Origin: Martinezella rhizogenes
GTDB lineage: Bacteria; Pseudomonadota; Alphaproteobacteria; Rhizobiales; Rhizobiaceae
Direction: 5' to 3'
Length of the DNA: 64,000 bases
NCBI GenBank assembly: GCA_013322215.1
Contig: JAAMEZ010000041.1
Location: 154,422 to 218,421 of the forward strand
The notes under the pieces: generated by a model
The model's database searches: none
What the model saw: only the letters and a program-made list of their open reading frames with translations
What the model was told of the DNA's origin: nothing
Shown here: positions 1-9,072 of the stretch, piece after piece
Numbering within the stretch: the stretch's first letter is position 1
How the letters are laid out: every line of letters begins with the position of its first letter
Made by a program: the position numbers and the translations under genes

Positions 1-21
1 CGGTGAATACCTTCCATTCAT
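1..21 (-). CDS. virA: virA, first codons of the VirA sensor kinase (runs off left edge)
   Basis: The reverse complement of the first 21 bases reads MNGRYSP, the N-terminus I recall for VirA, the membrane histidine kinase that senses plant phenolics, acidity and (with ChvE) sugars and phosphorylates VirG. A purine-rich GAGGAC lies upstream at ribosome-binding distance. Only seven codons are in the window, so no domain can be checked. The call rests on this short match, on a near-perfect vir box about 105 bp upstream and on divergent tzs, the arrangement expected in nopaline-type Ti plasmids. Confidence 0.8.
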
Positions 22-126
22 CCGCACTTACGTCCTCGTACCAGCGCTCAGTCCCACCCCGGTGGCCCTTAGGCCGCACAGTAGGGTTTGTAAATGGGTT
101 TGAAGCAACAAACGTCGACTCAGTGT

Positions 127-140
127 GTTTCAAATGAAAC
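127..140 (-). promoter_or_regulatory. vir box upstream of virA
   Basis: The palindromic 14-mer GTTTCAAATGAAAC contains TTCAAATGAAAC, which matches the VirG-binding consensus TNCAATTGAAAY at 11 of 12 positions; the other strand also scores 11 of 12. It lies about 105 bp upstream of the virA start, consistent with the known autoinduction of virA through VirG. Confidence 0.75.
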
Positions 141-719
141 ACAGCCTCGGCATTCCAATGGATGTTTCCGGTTGCCGAGGTGTTCTTTGACTCCGCGCGG
201 TGGCTGGTAGGATCGATATGGTCGGGATGTCGCCGTTTGCACCGAGAAAAATGAAATCATCGACATTAACAATATGGCTGATCATGCGTCGACAGGGCAA
301 GTTGCTATGCTATGCGCAGCGAGAACTGCCGTGGCGGCTGCCGCGGACACTAGCGGATATTAGGTCTGTGTTCGTACCACCTTAGAGGCTGTCGGCTTCG
401 AAACGAAGCCAGGACGTCAGCGCATATGAGACCCAACCGGCTTTTTCGTGTGCATATCCGTTAAATATTCTTCAGCGGCATTTTTCGTTTCAGTGACCAA
501 GCAAAGCTGCAACACGAACTGTCAGGTGCTGACGGAGCATACCGCGCGGCCGATGTGGCTTCCCTACTCAAATCGCCTATCCGCTTTTCGACGTTGCGTT
601 AACGGGGTCCGCTGCATTCACCATAAGCAGGTGTCGGGGCCAAACTCCTCAATTGTTCAGGAGGACAACGGGATGGAAACTCTCATGGCCGAATGAGCCG
701 GCAACGTCAAAAATGTACG
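141..719. other. virA-tzs intergenic region, no gene recognised
   Basis: Short open frames occur here on both strands, but none has a recognisable product, a convincing ribosome-binding site or a coding-like composition. The stretch is AT-richer than the backbone to the right and probably holds only the divergent promoters of virA and tzs. Confidence 0.5.
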
Positions 720-733
720 ATTACAAATGTAGC
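720..733 (+). promoter_or_regulatory. probable vir box upstream of tzs
   Basis: ATTACAAATGTA, read on the opposite strand as TACATTTGTAAT, matches the vir-box consensus TNCAATTGAAAY at 10 of 12 positions. It sits about 125 bp upstream of the tzs start. tzs of nopaline plasmids is known to be induced through VirA/VirG, so a functional box is expected here. Confidence 0.5.
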
Positions 734-856
734 GCGATATTAGTTCAGCAGATTGCGTAAAGCTGGTAAAAATCATGCAGTAAAACATCATAATCCGAAT
801 TGAAAAATCTGGTTTGGAACAGATGGGATATCCCATTAAATTTATATGAGGCGCAC

Positions 857-1588
857 ATGTTACTCCATCTCATCTACGGACCGACTTGCAGCGGCAAAAC
901 GGACATGGCGATCCAAATCGCACAAGAAACCGGGTGGCCGGTGGTTGCCCTTGATCGTGTGCAATGCTGTCCTCAAATCGCGACAGGTAGCGGAAGACCT
1001 TTGGAATCGGAATTGCAATCAACGCGGAGAATATATTTGGATTCCCGCCCCCTCACCGAGGGCATCCTTGACGCTGAGAGTGCCCATCGTCGACTCATAT
1101 TCGAAGTGGATTGGCGGAAGTCCGAAGAGGGTCTTATTCTCGAGGGCGGGTCGATTTCGCTTCTCAATTGCATGGCTAAAAGTCCGTTTTGGAGATCGGG
1201 TTTTCAATGGCATGTCAAGCGGCTACGTCTTGGGGATTCGGACGCCTTTCTCACCCGAGCCAAGCAACGCGTTGCGGAAATGTTTGCCATCCGGGAAGAT
1301 CGCCCCTCGTTGTTGGAGGAGTTGGCGGAACTCTGGAACTACCCTGCCGCTCGACCGATTTTGGAAGATATCGACGGATATCGCTGCGCAATTCGTTTTG
1401 CGCGCAAACACGATCTCGCAATCAGCCAGTTGCCAAATATTGATGCAGGGCGGCACGTAGAGCTCATAGAGGCCATAGCTAATGAATATCTTGAACATGC
1501 GCTCTCGCAGGAGCGCGATTTTCCTCAGTGGCCAGAAGATGGCGCAGGACAGCCTGTTTGCCCGGTCACGCTGACGCGAATTCGGTGA
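857..1588 (+). CDS. tzs: Tzs, trans-zeatin synthesising isopentenyltransferase
   Basis: This 243-aa protein is the bacterial adenylate isopentenyltransferase of nopaline-type Ti plasmids. It joins AMP and a prenyl diphosphate (DMAPP or HMBDP) to make cytokinin that the bacterium secretes. The P-loop-like GPTCSGKT lies at residues 8-15, followed by the conserved ALDRVQ segment, and the length matches the family. The start is ATG 857; the longer frame opening at 800 adds 19 residues with no family match. Divergent from virA, with a vir box upstream. It is a vir-region gene expressed in the bacterium, unlike the T-DNA ipt expressed in the plant. Confidence 0.96.
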   Translation: MLLHLIYGPTCSGKTDMAIQIAQETGWPVVALDRVQCCPQIATGSGRPLESELQSTRRIYLDSRPLTEGILDAESAHRRLIFEVDWRKSEEGLILEGGSISLLNCMAKSPFWRSGFQWHVKRLRLGDSDAFLTRAKQRVAEMFAIREDRPSLLEELAELWNYPAARPILEDIDGYRCAIRFARKHDLAISQLPNIDAGRHVELIEAIANEYLEHALSQERDFPQWPEDGAGQPVCPVTLTRIR

Positions 1589-1934
1589 TTCGCCGCTTCA
1601 TCATTTGACCTGCGCGTTGGATGGCCATCGGCGGCGCAGCATCGGTCGGCGTCACCTCCAAGCGCGACATGCGGCGCGCCAAAGCTATTCGCACATCTTA
1701 TTTGAATAAGTGATTTCTTTCGAAGCACCTCGGCCGGCGCTCGGTCCTCGAGGGATTTGGCCGCTTCCGAGTTCCAGCAGTTGCAGATTTCGATTAGCCG
1801 GCGTCGGTCAGGCTTCAAAGTCGACTTCCATCAAAGTCATTTTGGTTACACGTCGACATTGCATCTCAGCAAGACGAGTGGCTGTGCCGACTGATATCGA
1901 CCGATTGCCATTACGTACAGCAGGCTTATTCGGT
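1589..1934. other. Intergenic region after tzs, nothing recognised
   Basis: No coding region, terminator or repeat that I can support is visible here. Overlapping short frames on both strands look like chance. Confidence 0.4.
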
Positions 1935-1946
1935 TACATTTGAAAC
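1935..1946 (+). promoter_or_regulatory. vir box upstream of a small ORF
   Basis: TACATTTGAAAC matches TNCAATTGAAAY at 11 of 12 positions. It lies 82 bp upstream of an 80-aa ORF that has a good Shine-Dalgarno site, a spacing typical of VirG-regulated promoters. Confidence 0.6.
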
Positions 1947-2027
1947 CAATCTTTGGTCTCCTGTAATCATTATACTGCTGATGGACTGCACATATCGTCG
2001 GTAAGCTTACATAAGGAGTACGATGAC

Positions 2028-2270
2028 ATGGGGCACCAAAAGAAATCAGATAAGCGCCTGGGCTACTCGCATCTGCGATTGGCAACTATCGACGGCGTAT
2101 CCCTGCCTGATCTACAACTATCGCCCGACCGGCAGCAGCGCCCGACTTCGACGAAGAGGTCCTTTTTCGAGCAACTGCTCTTGGATTTTGCGTTCGGTTG
2201 CGAACTATTTTATCCGATCCAGCTATACGAGCATCTTGCAACGCGCGAGGGGGAAGACCAAGAGCGCTGA
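2028..2270 (+). CDS. Hypothetical 80-aa protein, possible VirG-regulated gene
   Basis: I do not recognise this protein. AAGGAG precedes ATG 2028 by nine bases, and a vir box lies 82 bp upstream, which together favour a real gene over chance. The product (starting MGHQKKSDKRLG) is basic at the N-terminus and carries a hydrophobic stretch with several Phe and Leu near residues 48-65. No signal peptide and no Arg-rich type IV secretion tail are apparent. Overlapping frames exist, including one from ATG 2023. The main alternative is a decayed remnant of a longer vir-region gene. Confidence 0.35.
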   Translation: MGHQKKSDKRLGYSHLRLATIDGVSLPDLQLSPDRQQRPTSTKRSFFEQLLLDFAFGCELFYPIQLYEHLATREGEDQER

Positions 2271-2732
2271 CTCGCAAGTGAGAATAACGATTCGATAGAT
2301 TTGGGAGAAATCCAACCAGCCGCCGCGCTCCTGGTTTGAAACCCAAGTCCATTGGATTTCCAAGTGCCATGATGAAAATTGTCGCCACGCTGGACGAAAA
2401 CCAACGTGGTATCTCACTCGTCAACACCTGCAAATTCCAACTATAGGTCGGCGAGTGGACGGAGGATATCATGGACAACATCGATGTGACGCAAGCAAAG
2501 AACGGCTCGGGCACCTAGGCTTCAACAGGTGCGAACCTGCGCGGCAGGAACATCAAAAGATGGTAAGAAAGTCAATCGGGAACCTGACCGGTATACGGTG
2601 CGCCCAAGGCGCAGGCCAGATCTTGCTGCCGGTATCATATATGCTGACAACGCGCGCTCGCCTCCCAAAATCAACGCAATTTGACCGCAGGGTTCGCCCA
2701 TCAAATTTGCTCCACAAAGGATTTCATTCTCC
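2271..2732. other. Intergenic region, nothing recognised
   Basis: Several overlapping frames are open on both strands, but none has family resemblance or a supported start. Partial vir-box-like words such as the one near 2680 score only about 8 of 12 and are not called. Confidence 0.35.
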
Positions 2733-3443
2733 GTGTCATTATGCCCTTCGAAATGCTTTCGAATCGCCGCACTTGCAGCGGCCTCCATCGTGCTGGGCAC
2801 CCAGATCGCAATTGCGCAAGAACCGTCTATAGGGTCTCAGTGGTTGAACACGCCGGCATCTCAAGTGGAAGCGCTTGCGGTTCTCCAGACCTTGAATGCC
2901 AATCTCCTGAGTAACGCCAGTGCTACGTTGACCCTTGACCGCTGGTGCGCCGGGCACAAGCTCGCACCGGAAGGTTCCAAGATCCTAGCTCAGCGTGTGC
3001 GCGGGCAAGCCAAGCCGGCCGATGATCATATCCGTGAACTACTGACCGTCGGACCCGACGAGCCGATCGCTTATCGCCGCGTTCGCCTAGTCTGCGGCGA
3101 CCGCGTCTTGTCCGAGGCCGACAATTGGTATGTGCCGGCAAGATTAACGGCCGAGATGAATCAGGCATTGAATACCAGCGATATCGCGTTTGGCAGAGCC
3201 GTTCTGGCTCTCAATTTCACACGCACCAATCTATCTGCCAAGTTACTCTGGTCTCCTCTATCAGAAGGCTGGGACATGGACGGCTTGATTGCGTCTGGAA
3301 GGGGATCTCCTACCCTGCCGCCATTCCTGCTCGAACATCGTGCTGTGCTGAAACTTCCTGACGGCACGCCGTTTAGTACCTTGGTAGAAAGTTACACAAG
3401 CAAAGTATTAGACTTTCCGGTTCCACGCTCGCTTGCTCAGTAG
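2733..3443 (+). CDS. Secreted chorismate-lyase-like protein in the vir region
   Basis: This 236-aa protein has a Sec-type signal peptide (hydrophobic run at residues 12-24, cleavage after AIAQ). The body resembles the UbiC/chorismate pyruvate-lyase fold family: LTLDRWCAGHK, then YRRVRLVCGDRVLSEADNW, then the conserved WYVP segment, FGRAVL and a C-terminal strand. UbiC converts chorismate to 4-hydroxybenzoate in the cytoplasm, so an exported homologue is unusual and its substrate is unknown. GTG 2733 is taken as the start, with AAAGG 12 bases upstream. Its position between tzs and virK suggests a link with virulence, which is inference. Confidence 0.65.
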   Translation: MSLCPSKCFRIAALAAASIVLGTQIAIAQEPSIGSQWLNTPASQVEALAVLQTLNANLLSNASATLTLDRWCAGHKLAPEGSKILAQRVRGQAKPADDHIRELLTVGPDEPIAYRRVRLVCGDRVLSEADNWYVPARLTAEMNQALNTSDIAFGRAVLALNFTRTNLSAKLLWSPLSEGWDMDGLIASGRGSPTLPPFLLEHRAVLKLPDGTPFSTLVESYTSKVLDFPVPRSLAQ

Positions 3444-4605
3444 TGTTTTGCGACGGCTACCGGATTCACTGCTCGAAAGAGAACGGATCGATACGAGTCA
3501 TCCAGATCGCTTTTCAAGCTCAGGAGCTCGCTATAAAGGCGTGCTGCACAGGATCGGTTCGTCGTAACCGTGTTGAACAGCTGGCTGAAAACATCTTTGA
3601 GCGGGGCTGGCCATTCTGCCGCGCTCGCCCCTCGCATCATTCATGAACGGGCTGTCTTGGACGGCTGGCACTCATGTTCCCACGATACGTCAATAGGTCC
3701 CCAGTCGGATTGCAGAAACTGTTCGCGCCGCTATCGGCCAGCGGCTCCATCTCCTTACAAGAAACGCGAACGCAATTAGCAACGAAGAGGAACCCTATTT
3801 TTACAATGGCAGGTTGGTGCATCTGATATTGTTTGATCTAAAGCTAGATGAGGTCGGTTGTGCGTCGCGGACCGGTGCCTTCGCTGAAAGCAGCAAGGTG
3901 TGGAACTGGTGCTGCGTGATCTTAGAGCAATAGCGTTACCCGGCATGCAGCGGACGACGCGCTGCGCCTTAACTGCTTGTTTTTCTTCCCGTCCTAGAAA
4001 TGCGGAGGCAACACGGATAGTTGTGGTTATCGGGAAAAACGATCAGGTTCAAAAACCTTTATGGAATGGGCGATTAATCGGGCCGAGGAGATTGTGTCGG
4101 CCAGGGACTGGATTTGCTGCGCTCGACATCCGAAGGTCATCGATGGAGCACCGATTATTGTACCATGCGCCTGACTATTGCGATTATTGAAGCGCTGATC
4201 GAAGCTCGCAATTTTGAGCAGGCGCCGTTCGAAAACGTTCAAAAGAACTGATGGCCAGCCGCCAAGCGCAGCTTGTGCTCTATTTAGCCAAACTAATTGA
4301 GGGTCGGGGGATCTATTGAATATTAGCCCTGTCACCAAAGGTTAAGTTGGTGACAGGGCGTATCGCTGACACGGGGTGGCGATAGTGTCAACGACCAGGG
4401 CAAAATGCCAATACCCCAAAAGAAGTCCGATGAACATCCGCTCTGATCGCAAGATTCATGCGAAATATGCGACCTGCTATCCAAGAAACCTTGGCGTCCG
4501 GATCATGAGTACAACCTTGGCGACATTTTTTGCGCATTTAAACCGGACGTTCGGTGCTCAAGCGCTTAGCTTCCTCGGTCCGAAGCGCATTGGGCCGGTC
4601 AGTAC
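3444..4605. other. Degenerate intergenic DNA, no gene recognised
   Basis: This 1.16-kb stretch has only short, overlapping frames with frequent stops. One plus-strand segment near 4060-4180 reads FMEWAINRAEEIVSARDW and looks like a coding remnant, but I cannot assign it. Together with the IS66 and hipA remnants to its right, it looks like decayed accessory DNA. Confidence 0.4.
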
Positions 4606-4785
4606 TCACTTGCCTATCCATTTCCAAAGGAGGTTGGCATTGACCCCATGTTCGAGCGCAAGTCTCGATACCGATGCCCCCGGCTCAAGGCAGGCTGCGA
4701 CAAGCCGCTCCTTCGATACCGGATCAAAACGACGTCGCCCGTTCCGGCCTATAAGCCTCACACGCAGTTTCTGATCATCTTCCAT
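4606..4785 (-). pseudogene. IS66-family orf1 (TnpA) fragment
   Basis: The minus strand encodes 59 residues starting MEDDQKLRVRLIGRNG and containing EPGASVSRLALEHG and NANLLWKWI. This is the N-terminal helix-turn-helix of IS66-type OrfA/TnpA proteins, which bind the element ends. Full-length relatives are roughly twice as long; this copy stops just after the helix-turn-helix. No OrfB (TnpB) or OrfC (TnpC) sequence follows, so it is a dead remnant. Confidence 0.65.
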
Positions 4786-5239
4786 GATTTGGCGTCCACC
4801 TCATTTTAGGTGGACACCAAATGCCTCAGCTCATTCAACGGAAAAAGGTGCGGGGTATTGCGCGCTTACCCTAAACCGCACCCGCACTTGGCGACTTGCG
4901 AGCTGAAAAATTCGTGAGATTATCTGCCGTTTCCAATGGATTGCCGAATGGCAAGTGCGTCGCGAATTCGGCGAGCAATTCAGGCGGAAAATGAGTTTTT
5001 CGTTCGGCATTGCATCCAACGCCGAGAGAGCCTTGTGGGATGCCAGTCTGCTGCTTTTCTCCCTTCGTAGATCAGCCTCCAATATGGCTCCGGCTCTACC
5101 ACTTGGGCCTGGTCGGCCGAACCGCTTTCACGATACATTTGAGATTGCACCCTCGTCGAGGCAGGGATTCGTTGAAGGATGCGGAAAGAAACCTCATGAA
5201 TTGAGCTTTCATTGCTATCACCCGCAATTATGCCGCTAA
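4786..5239. other. Intergenic region between IS66 and hipA remnants
   Basis: Nothing recognisable as a gene is seen here. The region is flanked by two decayed genes and is probably scar sequence. Confidence 0.4.
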
Positions 5240-5991
5240 GATGAAGGCCTGCAGCTCATCTTTGCCCCAGGCTCCTCCCTTGGCGATGCCTGCCCGAAGG
5301 CCTCGGTCATCGACCAACATGGTCGACTCTCAATCGCGAAATTCCCGAAGGAGACCAACGACTACAGCATGGAGAGCTGGGAAGAGATCGCGCTGCGGCT
5401 GGCCGGCCAGGCAGGTATCGCCACTCCTCGGCACGAGTTGATCGACCTCGCCGGCAAGGCCGTCATGTTGTCGCGACGCTTCGATCGCGAAGGGGCGATC
5501 CGCACCCCGTTCCTGTCGACGATGGCGACGATGGGCGGCGAGCGCGGCAGCTCTCCGGAGATCGTCGATGCCCTTGCTAAACACGGCGCCCAAGGTAAGA
5601 CGGACGCCCATGTCCTCTATCGGCGTGTCGTCTTCCATGTGCTGATTTCCAATGTCGACGATCACCTGCGCAATCACGGTTTCCTGTGACTGGGAAAGGC
5701 GGACTGGTCGCTCTCGCCGGCATACGACCTCAAACCCGTTCCGACCGATCTGAAGGCTCGGGAGCTGACGGCGAACATCCATCTCGACGAGGGCACCTGC
5801 TCGCTCGATCTGCTGGAAGCCGCGTCGGAGTTTTTCGCGCTCTCACGCTGCCGCAGGCCCGCGCGATAATCAAAGAGGTCGCGACCATGACCGCAACCTG
5901 GCGCGATACCGCCAAGGCGATCGGCGCCCGCTCAGCCAAGATCAATCGCATGGCCAGCGCCTTTATTTTAAAACGAGCGCTTGCGCTATGA
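5240..5991 (+). pseudogene. hipA toxin kinase pseudogene
   Basis: The frame beginning at 5240 reads LIFAPGSSLGDACPKASV, then KFPKETNDYSMESWE and VLISNVDDHLRNHGFL. These are hallmarks of HipA-type Ser/Thr kinases of hipBA toxin-antitoxin modules, including the catalytic NxDDHxxN-like segment. The family N-terminus is missing. A TGA at 5687-5689 replaces the Trp expected in GFLWLGK. The same frame then continues as LGKADWSLSPAYDL until a frameshift near 5835, after which TLPQARAIIKEV continues in another frame. No hipB antitoxin is found upstream. The gene is inactive. Confidence 0.75.
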
Positions 5992-6088
5992 CGAGTACCT
6001 TTTTCATAACTCGAACCACCACCTGCAAATTGCCTCGCCGGGCAGATTAAGCCAACTCTGATTGGCGTCACACAGGAGTCAGAGATCA

Positions 6089-6523
6089 CTATGGAGCGAA
6101 GAAACTCAACCCGTGACTGATCGCGCACTTGTAGGCCAAGCTGGTACCTTTTCTCTCGTAGCTTGGCATGTTGAATACGACCATAGTCAGTTCGGCGTCA
6201 CCGTCCAACCGGATTTGGTAGCGAAGAAACTGAAGAATAGGCTTACCGTCACGATCAATCGTAAAGTGCTGATCCGCAAAAGCGAGGGTGCCGTCAGAAG
6301 TGATTCTATACCCATCTATGCGAATGCCTCCGCGCGTCTTCGTCGGCGGTGTATCGTCGGTCCCCGGAGTACACAAACTTAAATCGACCATAACGTCCAC
6401 TGGCTTGCCGGTAGTCAGTGCAAGCGCAATCTCGGGAAAGGTTGCTAGTACATGACTATCATTGGCAGCGTTTGCAGCCGTAGCCAAAAGTATCCCAAAC
6501 AGGGTCGGTAGCATAAGTTTCAT
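6089..6523 (-). CDS. virK: VirK, secreted virulence-region protein
   Basis: This 144-aa protein carries a signal peptide (MKLMLPTLFGILLATAANAA) and belongs to the VirK family, known from Ti plasmids as VirA/VirG-induced periplasmic proteins of unclear role and not essential on common hosts. Family features visible are the central GGIRIDGYRI segment and the C-terminal YKCAISHGLSFF. Its length matches the family. It reads toward the hipA remnant. No strong vir box was found immediately upstream; a good orphan box lies about 700 bp upstream at 7237. Confidence 0.88.
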   Translation of the reverse strand: MKLMLPTLFGILLATAANAANDSHVLATFPEIALALTTGKPVDVMVDLSLCTPGTDDTPPTKTRGGIRIDGYRITSDGTLAFADQHFTIDRDGKPILQFLRYQIRLDGDAELTMVVFNMPSYERKGTSLAYKCAISHGLSFFAP

Positions 6524-7236
6524 AGGTGATCCTATTTAGATTGACTAAAAGAAGGTAAGCCATTCCGATACTATGGAATTGCTGTTACGTTGAGCTTTGA
6601 GATGAGGAGTCAGTCGCCTAGCAAGCCCTGCCTTGCAGTCGCCCCGTCTGCTTGATGAGAAGCAATCTCTCAGCGCGGACGATGATTCCACTAGGATGGC
6701 GTTTTCGGCATCTCCATGTTTCTGTTTGGTATGAAGTGTTGAGGGCGGCGGATTCCCCTGAAGCTCCGAGCGCCATGAGGTGATCCACGCGCTCATTCGC
6801 ACGCGCTCCGGTGCTTCGAGACATTGCAGTTCACGGACAGCAAAACGCAACCCCGGAGGCGGGCCGCGCCGTTGCACTATCGCCACTTTGAGAATTTTCA
6901 GGCCCCGTATTCGCCTGTTTATTTCCGCGCATGGACAAGGCTCCGAAACCGTCCTCTTTTCCAAAGGCTGCACTCAGGGAAGATCGGCTCAATTGATATC
7001 CCTTTGCATTTTTTAGTTCAGTGCAGTCGACGTTGCATCACCGTGTTGCACCAGATCGCAACCAGAGGGGTGGGGCCGGATAGGTAATGCTTTCTAACCT
7101 AGGCGTTTTAGGCCGCAGCGTGAAACCGGAAAAACCGCTGCGTCTACCATCCCTATCACGTCCGGTTGACACGGCCCCTACAGACGAACGTAGGGTCGGA
7201 CGTTTTCAGAAGGATTTCAGAAACGCCGGCGAAAGC
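6524..7236. other. Region upstream of virK, no gene recognised
   Basis: A 142-codon minus-strand frame (6545-6973) exists, but its Arg/Ser-rich product has no recognisable features and other frames are equally open. I see no supported gene. The stretch separates virK from an orphan vir box and virF. Confidence 0.4.
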
Positions 7237-7248
7237 TTCATTTGAAAC
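7237..7248. promoter_or_regulatory. Orphan vir box between virF and virK
   Basis: TTCATTTGAAAC matches TNCAATTGAAAY at 11 of 12, as good as the virA box. The virF stop is on one side and the virK start about 710 bp away on the other. It may belong to virK with a long leader, to a lost gene or to an unannotated transcript. Confidence 0.55.
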
Positions 7249-7423
7249 AAATGGGGCCGTACATTCGAGACCTGATGTCCCTTCAGAATTTGTGAGGGAA
7301 GTGATACGGGATCAAACAGCATTCGCGTCATGGGGCGGTTCAACTAAAGACGTCCCCAAAAGTCCCGTCAGCGGCAAGACGATGCGATGTGTCAACTTAC
7401 AACAGCGCGGTGGATCCAGGAAA

Positions 7424-8362
7424 TTATCGCGATAGTCCAGAGCGACTTCTGTCACGTGAAGAAGCGTCTAGCTCGGCTCGCGTACGGTTGTAGACCTCAT
7501 TGATATTTTTCTCAAAGCTTTCGTTCGTCGTTAGGAGTCCCACTGCATTTGGACCGCCTCTTGCTAACGACGCACTATATCTCTCAATTGTCTCAATTAC
7601 TGTGTCTACAGCTCTGACCTCAGGCCCCGCCGCGTCCCTATATCGTCTAGGATTTGCGTCCATGGTTTTTTGAACCTCGAAATCGGCTATGGCTCGGCCA
7701 AACAGGGGAGACAGTCGCGGACGGCTGCTCCTCTCTTGTTGTATGCGAGCCAGTTGATCCGCATTTAGGTACTTTTCGCCTTGGACCAGCACGTCGACCG
7801 CAGGGCATTTCTGGCCCATATTCCAGGTCAAAGGGGGTTCTAGCCGCAAAATTTCGATAGAGCGTTCGATAAGTCGCGTCTTGTTTGCTTCACCAAGATC
7901 ATTCAAGTGTTTTATGACACTAAGAATTGCGTCGCACTGAGCAGATTCAGGCAAATTGAGTATATTGGTGACAAATCTCGATTTTCCCGCTTCAGACTGG
8001 AACTTAAGAATTGGGCCAACGGCTCGCGTTCTGGCCGTCGGAGAGGGTCGGTTCGTCTCCCACTCAGGTAATTGATTTCCGGGAATGACCGTATCGAACA
8101 CGGTTTTGGCGGAGGCGCCAATTCGTTTCATTCGCGCGTGATATTTTCCGACGGGATCACTTGTAACGGCTTCACGACCTGCACGCCCTGTACGTTCCAG
8201 GCTTCCAAGATTTCGTGCCGTTTCTACCGGGTCCTGGGTAGGAATATAAGTTGCCACCTTAGCCAAAAGCTCGGGAGGCATATCCCTATTTGTCGATGTA
8301 GAATGGACTTCCGTACGGGACGCTTCGGATTCATCACTTAAGCTTCGTTGGCTGGGCTCCAT
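7424..8362 (-). CDS. virF: VirF, translocated F-box effector
   Basis: This 312-aa protein is a host-targeted effector sent by the VirB/VirD4 type IV system. In the plant it acts in SCF ubiquitin ligase complexes that destabilise VirE2/VIP1. The F-box is at residues 28-60 (MPPELLAKVATYIPTQDPVE, with the Leu-Pro and Glu positions). The C-terminus ends R-AELDASS-RDRSR-SGLSR, fitting the R-x7-R-x-R-x-R export signal of VirF/VirE3. The length matches the nopaline-type VirF, longer than the ~200-aa octopine form. A vir box lies about 100 bp upstream. Confidence 0.93.
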   Translation of the reverse strand: MEPSQRSLSDESEASRTEVHSTSTNRDMPPELLAKVATYIPTQDPVETARNLGSLERTGRAGREAVTSDPVGKYHARMKRIGASAKTVFDTVIPGNQLPEWETNRPSPTARTRAVGPILKFQSEAGKSRFVTNILNLPESAQCDAILSVIKHLNDLGEANKTRLIERSIEILRLEPPLTWNMGQKCPAVDVLVQGEKYLNADQLARIQQERSSRPRLSPLFGRAIADFEVQKTMDANPRRYRDAAGPEVRAVDTVIETIERYSASLARGGPNAVGLLTTNESFEKNINEVYNRTRAELDASSRDRSRSGLSR

Positions 8363-8461
8363 CGTGCATGCTCCTTCTTTCTCTCAATCGGTCGGAACCT
8401 ACTGTGATAAAGAGAGAGCCTCAATTTTTATTGTATTACTTTTGCAATTAACAACCTGTGA

Positions 8462-8473
8462 TTCAATTGACCT
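8462..8473 (-). promoter_or_regulatory. vir box upstream of virF
   Basis: TTCAATTGACCT on plus (GTCAATTGAATC nearby on minus) matches the vir-box consensus at 10 of 12 in either orientation and contains an intact CAATTGA core. It is centred about 105 bp upstream of the virF start. Confidence 0.6.
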
Positions 8474-8767
8474 GGTGAAAATGCACGATGTTGAAGTAGT
8501 CATTTTCCGAAACCAAAGCTGGAGTAGTGTCTTAGCGCCGTAGATGGTCACCCTCACGTTTAAGCGCCAAGCGATTCCGATTGCCACAGGCGGAATGATA
8601 TAAGAAAATAGCTTATGGTCGATCTTATAGAGTAATATTAATCAGACTATAGCATGATTTTTCTCCTAACGCACATGCTGCAGGCTGACTGATTATAAAG
8701 AGAATCTTTACATTTCGATTCTCGAATAAGATACCGAACCACGTCGAAACGGTCGCATTCCTGGGGG
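8474..8767. other. AT-rich region upstream of virF
   Basis: No gene is seen. The sequence is noticeably AT-rich compared with the plasmid backbone and ends at the 28-bp inverted repeat that bounds the IS110-bearing insert. Confidence 0.4.
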
Positions 8768-8795
8768 CAGAACAAGATTAGTGCGAAATCGTACG
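8768..8795 (+). repeat. Left arm of the 28-bp inverted repeat
   Basis: Perfect inverted match to 10388-10415. The outer flanks GGGGG and (reverse complement of right) GGGAT are similar but not identical, so no clear target duplication can be read. Confidence 0.8.
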
Positions 8796-9072
8796 CTCTC
8801 ATAAGCGATTTAGGTTTTCCGGGCGCATTTAAACTACCCCGTTTTCGCGAGGTCAGTCAATTGATGCAGCCTGTGCACGGTGCTGGAGATGGCGATCCGA
8901 ACCGATGGTTATCATACTCTCATCCGCGGATTTTCACCGCCTGACCATATTCGATGCGGGCTTGCCTCTCTCTAAGGACGGATATCTATCCCAACGTAAG
9001 TCGAGGGTTCCCTGTTCTTTGGCCGTCATCTCCAGCATGCTGCACAGGCAGAAAGGTGCGGTACGTCTCGGG

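Noticed and set aside
846..1460. A 204-codon frame overlapping tzs in another phase
   Set aside because: tzs itself is unmistakable; the overlapping product is basic and Trp/Ser-rich with no similarity to any family I know.
2670..2690. A vir-box-like word upstream of the chorismate-lyase-like gene
   Set aside because: Only about 8 of 12 matches, no better than expected by chance in this AT-rich region.
6545..6973. A 142-codon minus-strand frame upstream of virK
   Set aside because: No ribosome-binding site or recognisable feature, low-complexity Arg/Ser composition, and competing frames are equally open.
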